Position numbers and translations under genes: made by a program. Shown here one piece after another: positions 15,129 through 17,148 of a stretch of 17,148 nt of DNA. Position 1 is the stretch's first letter. Every line of letters begins with the position of its first letter. The DNA is from Chthonomonas sp. UBA2017 (lineage in GTDB: Bacteria > Armatimonadota > Fimbriimonadia > Fimbriimonadales > Fimbriimonadaceae), in contig DDCB01000014.1 in the NCBI GenBank assembly GCA_002335425.1, forward strand, positions 1 to 17,148, given 5' to 3'. The notes below the pieces were generated by a model. The model had not been told where the DNA came from, ran no database searches, and saw only the letters and a program-made list of their open reading frames with translations.

Positions 15129-16430
15129 ATGACCTCACTCTTGCTGGCGGGCATCCTGATTCAACCCGTCGCTCGGACTCAGACCCTCCTCGATTTCGAG
15201 GCGGGTCCGCTCAACCAAGCGGTGCAAGCGGCCGGAACCGTCCGGGTGAGCCGAACTTTGAACCCCGAAGGAGGCCCCAAAGGCTCCTCCATTGAGGTGA
15301 AAGCCGAAGCGAATGCGATCGTCGCCGGGCGACTCGGCCTCTTGCCGCCGAACATCGACGACGTCGTCCTCTTCTCGTTTTGGGTGTATCGGTCGGACAA
15401 AGAGGTCCAAGCCCGGCCCCAAAGTGCCCTCGACCTGGTCTTTCTGGAGGAGGATGGCCGGACCCGGTTTCGTCGGCGAGTCGACCTGAATCACTCCGGT
15501 TGGAAGCAGATCCGCGTTGCCCCCAAGTGGATGGCTCCAGATTCCGGCCGCATCCCCTTGTGGTCGAAGATCAAGCGATTTGGGTTCAGCTTTCGAGGCA
15601 CCACCGAGATTTTGATCGACGACGTGTCGGTCGAGATCGGTGAAAAAGGGCGAGGCCAGCTCGTTCCCCAGGACCTGTGGGCGCCCGCCTTTCCGAACAC
15701 CGTGGCCGCCAAGATTTTCCGAGTCGAATCGGCCCGGCGGGTTTTGGTCACTGACGTTGCAGCGGCGGACCTCAAGCGACTCGATCAGGAGTTTGCCCAA
15801 GTCGATGCTCTGCTCGAAAAGCGAGTGGGAGACTGGGTGGCCAACCCACGTCCGCCCGTATTGATCTTGTTCGGTCAGGAGTCCGAATACAAGGCTTACC
15901 CTCCCGTCTTGGCGAGCCTTTTTAATCGAGTCGCCAGCCCGCCCACCAGCGATGGGTTCACGCTCCTGGGGGTCGCCACCGGCACCTGGTCGCCCGAAAA
16001 GGGCGGTATCCAACGGCCCAGCTTGATTCATGAATACGCTCATGCCGCTCTGGAACAGAATGCGCTCTTGCAAAACCGGGGCGAATGGCTCCAGGAAGGC
16101 CTCGCCTCTCAGATTCAGTTGGAGCTCCGCCCGCAAAAGGACTTCGCTGCCCTCGTCAAGCGGGGGCTGAGCGACCCGTCGATCCGGATGCCTTGGTCGC
16201 GACTGACCGATGGCGATTCGATCGGGCCGGAATTCTATTGGCAAGCTCTGACTTTGGTGGAAACTCTGCAGACCGCCCCGAAGTTCAAAGACCGTTGGAG
16301 CACCCTGATGCAGGCGGTTCGGCTGACCGGCTCGACGCGACTGGAGACCTTCCTCAAGTCGATCTACAGCGTCGACTGGGGCGAACTCGAAGCCGCCTGG
16401 CTCACACACTGCCGCACCAAATACCGCTAA
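15129..16430 (+). CDS. Secreted gluzincin-type (peptidase MA-like) metallopeptidase
   Basis: This is a probable zinc protease. The 433-residue product starts with a short hydrophobic signal (MTSLLLAGILIQPVARTQT). Residues 20-172 look like a jelly-roll, carbohydrate-binding-like beta domain (LDFEAGPLNQ at the start, ILIDDVSVEI at the end). The C-terminal half holds LIHEYAHAALE (H301, E302, H305) followed by GEWLQEGLA (E323). HExxH plus a downstream glutamate in a WLxEGxA context is the gluzincin signature of peptidase MA-like families. The ATG at 15129 is preferred because the signal peptide begins there and a -10-like box lies just upstream; a start at 15030 would run deep into the preceding gene. 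The substrate is unknown. No prodomain is evident. Confidence 0.82.
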   Translation: MTSLLLAGILIQPVARTQTLLDFEAGPLNQAVQAAGTVRVSRTLNPEGGPKGSSIEVKAEANAIVAGRLGLLPPNIDDVVLFSFWVYRSDKEVQARPQSALDLVFLEEDGRTRFRRRVDLNHSGWKQIRVAPKWMAPDSGRIPLWSKIKRFGFSFRGTTEILIDDVSVEIGEKGRGQLVPQDLWAPAFPNTVAAKIFRVESARRVLVTDVAAADLKRLDQEFAQVDALLEKRVGDWVANPRPPVLILFGQESEYKAYPPVLASLFNRVASPPTSDGFTLLGVATGTWSPEKGGIQRPSLIHEYAHAALEQNALLQNRGEWLQEGLASQIQLELRPQKDFAALVKRGLSDPSIRMPWSRLTDGDSIGPEFYWQALTLVETLQTAPKFKDRWSTLMQAVRLTGSTRLETFLKSIYSVDWGELEAAWLTHCRTKYR

Positions 16431-16860
16431 CCCATCCTCGCTTGATTGTAGTGGGCGATGAGATGATCGGCGCGCTCAAGGGGAGCCGCTGCTCGAGCGT
16501 TATCGCCGCTCCTAGTCCTTGACCCTTGTCCCACACGACCGTGTGCCCCCAGCAGGAGGCTCTCCCTCGATCCTGCGCCTCCATCTCGTGGCCTGAGCCC
16601 CCTCCAGGTCGAGGTACCTGGGCGGCGAGCGACTCTATGTTCGACGTGGACCCGGGGTGCGAGTTGGTGGCCGCGCCGCTCACAGCGTCCCGCTTTTCGC
16701 TCCGGCGTTGCCGTCCGGGTCGCTGGGATCTGAGTCCGCCGCGGGTCTGTGCGGGGACGCCCGGATCGCGGTCCTTTCCGGGCTGTTCGTTCATCGGCAT
16801 CGGTTTTCTCCCGGGCGGAGGGCCTTCGCTGGAATCTCACTGGTTCCTTGGGCCCTGGGG
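16431..16860. other. GC-rich intergenic stretch without a supported gene
   Basis: About 430 bases after the metallopeptidase gene. Long open frames exist on both strands but encode only arginine-, proline- and glycine-rich sequence without recognisable domains, as expected for G+C-rich non-coding DNA. Small palindromes are present, such as CACACGACCGTGTG (16531-16544) and GGAGC/GCTCC around 16482-16512. No signature of tmRNA, RNase P RNA, SRP RNA or tRNA was found by eye. Confidence 0.5.
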
Positions 16861-16861
16861 A

Positions 16862-16926
16862 GGCTCGGAGGTTCGGAGGGGCCGGGTCATCGCCCCCGCC
16901 CCTCCGAACTGCCGAATTCCCCAACA
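16862..16926. repeat. Hairpin built from opposed 8-bp repeat units
   Basis: Two reverse-orientation units (GGCTCGGA, GGTTCGGA) face three forward units (TCCGAACT, GCCGAATT, CCCCAACA). The core is a perfect 12-base inverted repeat, 16871-16882 with 16898-16909, around a 15-base loop; flanking units extend the stem with mismatches. It resembles a REP-like extragenic palindrome. Confidence 0.7.
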
Positions 16927-16930
16927 TGGC

Positions 16931-16981
16931 GGAAGTCCGGACGCTGGGTGGCTCGGAGGTCCGGGAAAAACTCCCGAACCC
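16931..16981 (+). repeat. 51-bp direct repeat, copy 1
   Basis: It is identical to copy 2 at 17055-17105 except for one base (position 16 of the block: G here, C there). It contains the reverse octamers GGCTCGGA and GGTCCGGG, an A-rich loop and the forward octamer CCCGAACC, so each copy can fold into a hairpin. Confidence 0.9.
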
Positions 16982-16996
16982 ACGAACTCCCGAACC
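16973..16996 (+). repeat. 8-bp tandem repeat, three units
   Basis: The units are CCCGAACC, CACGAACT and CCCGAACC. It forms the right arm of the hairpin begun by GGTCCGGG at 16958-16965 and overlaps the end of the first 51-bp block. Confidence 0.8.
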
Positions 16997-17026
16997 AGGT
17001 TCATTGGATGTCGGCCCTTCAGGCCT

Positions 17027-17050
17027 CCCGAACTGCCGAACTCCCGAACT
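17027..17050 (+). repeat. 8-bp tandem repeat, three units
   Basis: The units are CCCGAACT, GCCGAACT and CCCGAACT, followed by TTTA and the second 51-bp block. It lies between the two 51-bp copies and has no facing reverse units immediately next to it. Confidence 0.8.
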
Positions 17051-17054
17051 TTTA

Positions 17055-17105
17055 GGAAGTCCGGACGCTCGGTGGCTCGGAGGTCCGGGAAAAACTCCCG
17101 AACCC
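17055..17105 (+). repeat. 51-bp direct repeat, copy 2
   Basis: It starts 124 bases after copy 1 and matches it at 50 of 51 positions. The near-identity in an otherwise diverged region points to recent duplication or conversion. Confidence 0.9.
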
Positions 17106-17136
17106 CCTAACTTCCGAACTCCCGAACCCCCGAACC
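17097..17136 (+). repeat. 8-bp tandem repeat, five units
   Basis: The units are CCCGAACC, CCCTAACT, TCCGAACT, CCCGAACC and CCCGAACC, the longest array in the window. It is the right arm opposite GGTCCGGG in the second 51-bp copy and ends 12 bases before the window edge, so the array family may continue beyond it. Confidence 0.82.
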
Positions 17137-17148
17137 TTGCTTCAATCG

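Noticed and set aside
16402..16927. Open frames of 132 and 166 codons on the minus strand after the metallopeptidase gene
   Set aside because: The products are arginine-, proline- and glycine-rich without domains, overlap each other in different frames and run into the metallopeptidase gene. They look like chance frames in G+C-rich DNA.
16526..17110. 194-codon frame on the plus strand across the repeat region
   Set aside because: It reads straight through the octamer repeats and hairpins, giving repetitive sequence (RTPE/LPNSRT-like), with no start signal and no family resemblance.
16862..17136. CRISPR array
   Set aside because: The units are 8 bases in uninterrupted tandem, and the 51-bp blocks occur only twice. 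There are no uniform spacers and no cas genes.

Overview
The window is about 17 kb of ordinary bacterial chromosome at roughly 60% G+C. It carries twelve genes I can support, plus a non-coding, repeat-rich stretch at the right end. No rRNA, tRNA, CRISPR array or insertion sequence was recognised. The content suggests a diderm bacterium with a Terrabacteria-like core set: a c-di-AMP receptor beside holB, PcrA, tgt, TatC, a menaquinone-type ETF oxidoreductase, a lipoprotein and several exported proteins. Gene style and several start sites with a -10-like box directly in front of the start codon would fit Armatimonadota (Fimbriimonadia). That placement is inference, not proof.

Layout from left to right. 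(1) The 3' part of a primary-type sigma-70 factor (+) converges on a membrane Fe-S oxidoreductase of the EtfD/FadF/EMO type (-); both stop codons lie in one CTAG. (2) Upstream of the oxidoreductase, also on the - strand, is a two-gene cassette: an AAA_15/AAA_21-type ATPase and an overlapping small protein with a PD-(D/E)XK-like core. It has lower G+C than its surroundings in hand-counted lines and is the best candidate for an undescribed (probably defence) system. (3) On the + strand is a tight information-processing cluster: darA (c-di-AMP receptor), holB (DNA polymerase III delta') and tgt (tRNA-guanine transglycosylase lacking all three zinc cysteines). A long hairpin and a HerA/YjgR-like ATPase follow. 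(4) On the - strand is an operon of a secreted glycine-rich protein and tatC. (5) Divergent from it on the + strand come pcrA/uvrD and a translationally coupled lipoprotein, then an alkaline-phosphatase-fold protein whose three histidine metal ligands are replaced, then a secreted gluzincin-type metallopeptidase. (6) The last 718 bases hold no convincing gene. Their final 290 bases contain an 8-bp minisatellite (consensus CCCGAACY) in both orientations, forming hairpins, and a 51-bp block repeated at a 124-bp spacing.

Functionally, darA-holB-tgt and pcrA are housekeeping replication, RNA modification and signalling genes. The EtfD-like protein would pass electrons from ETF (beta-oxidation) to the quinone pool. 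TatC and the exported proteins belong to the envelope. The ATPase/nuclease pair looks like an accessory insertion between housekeeping blocks.
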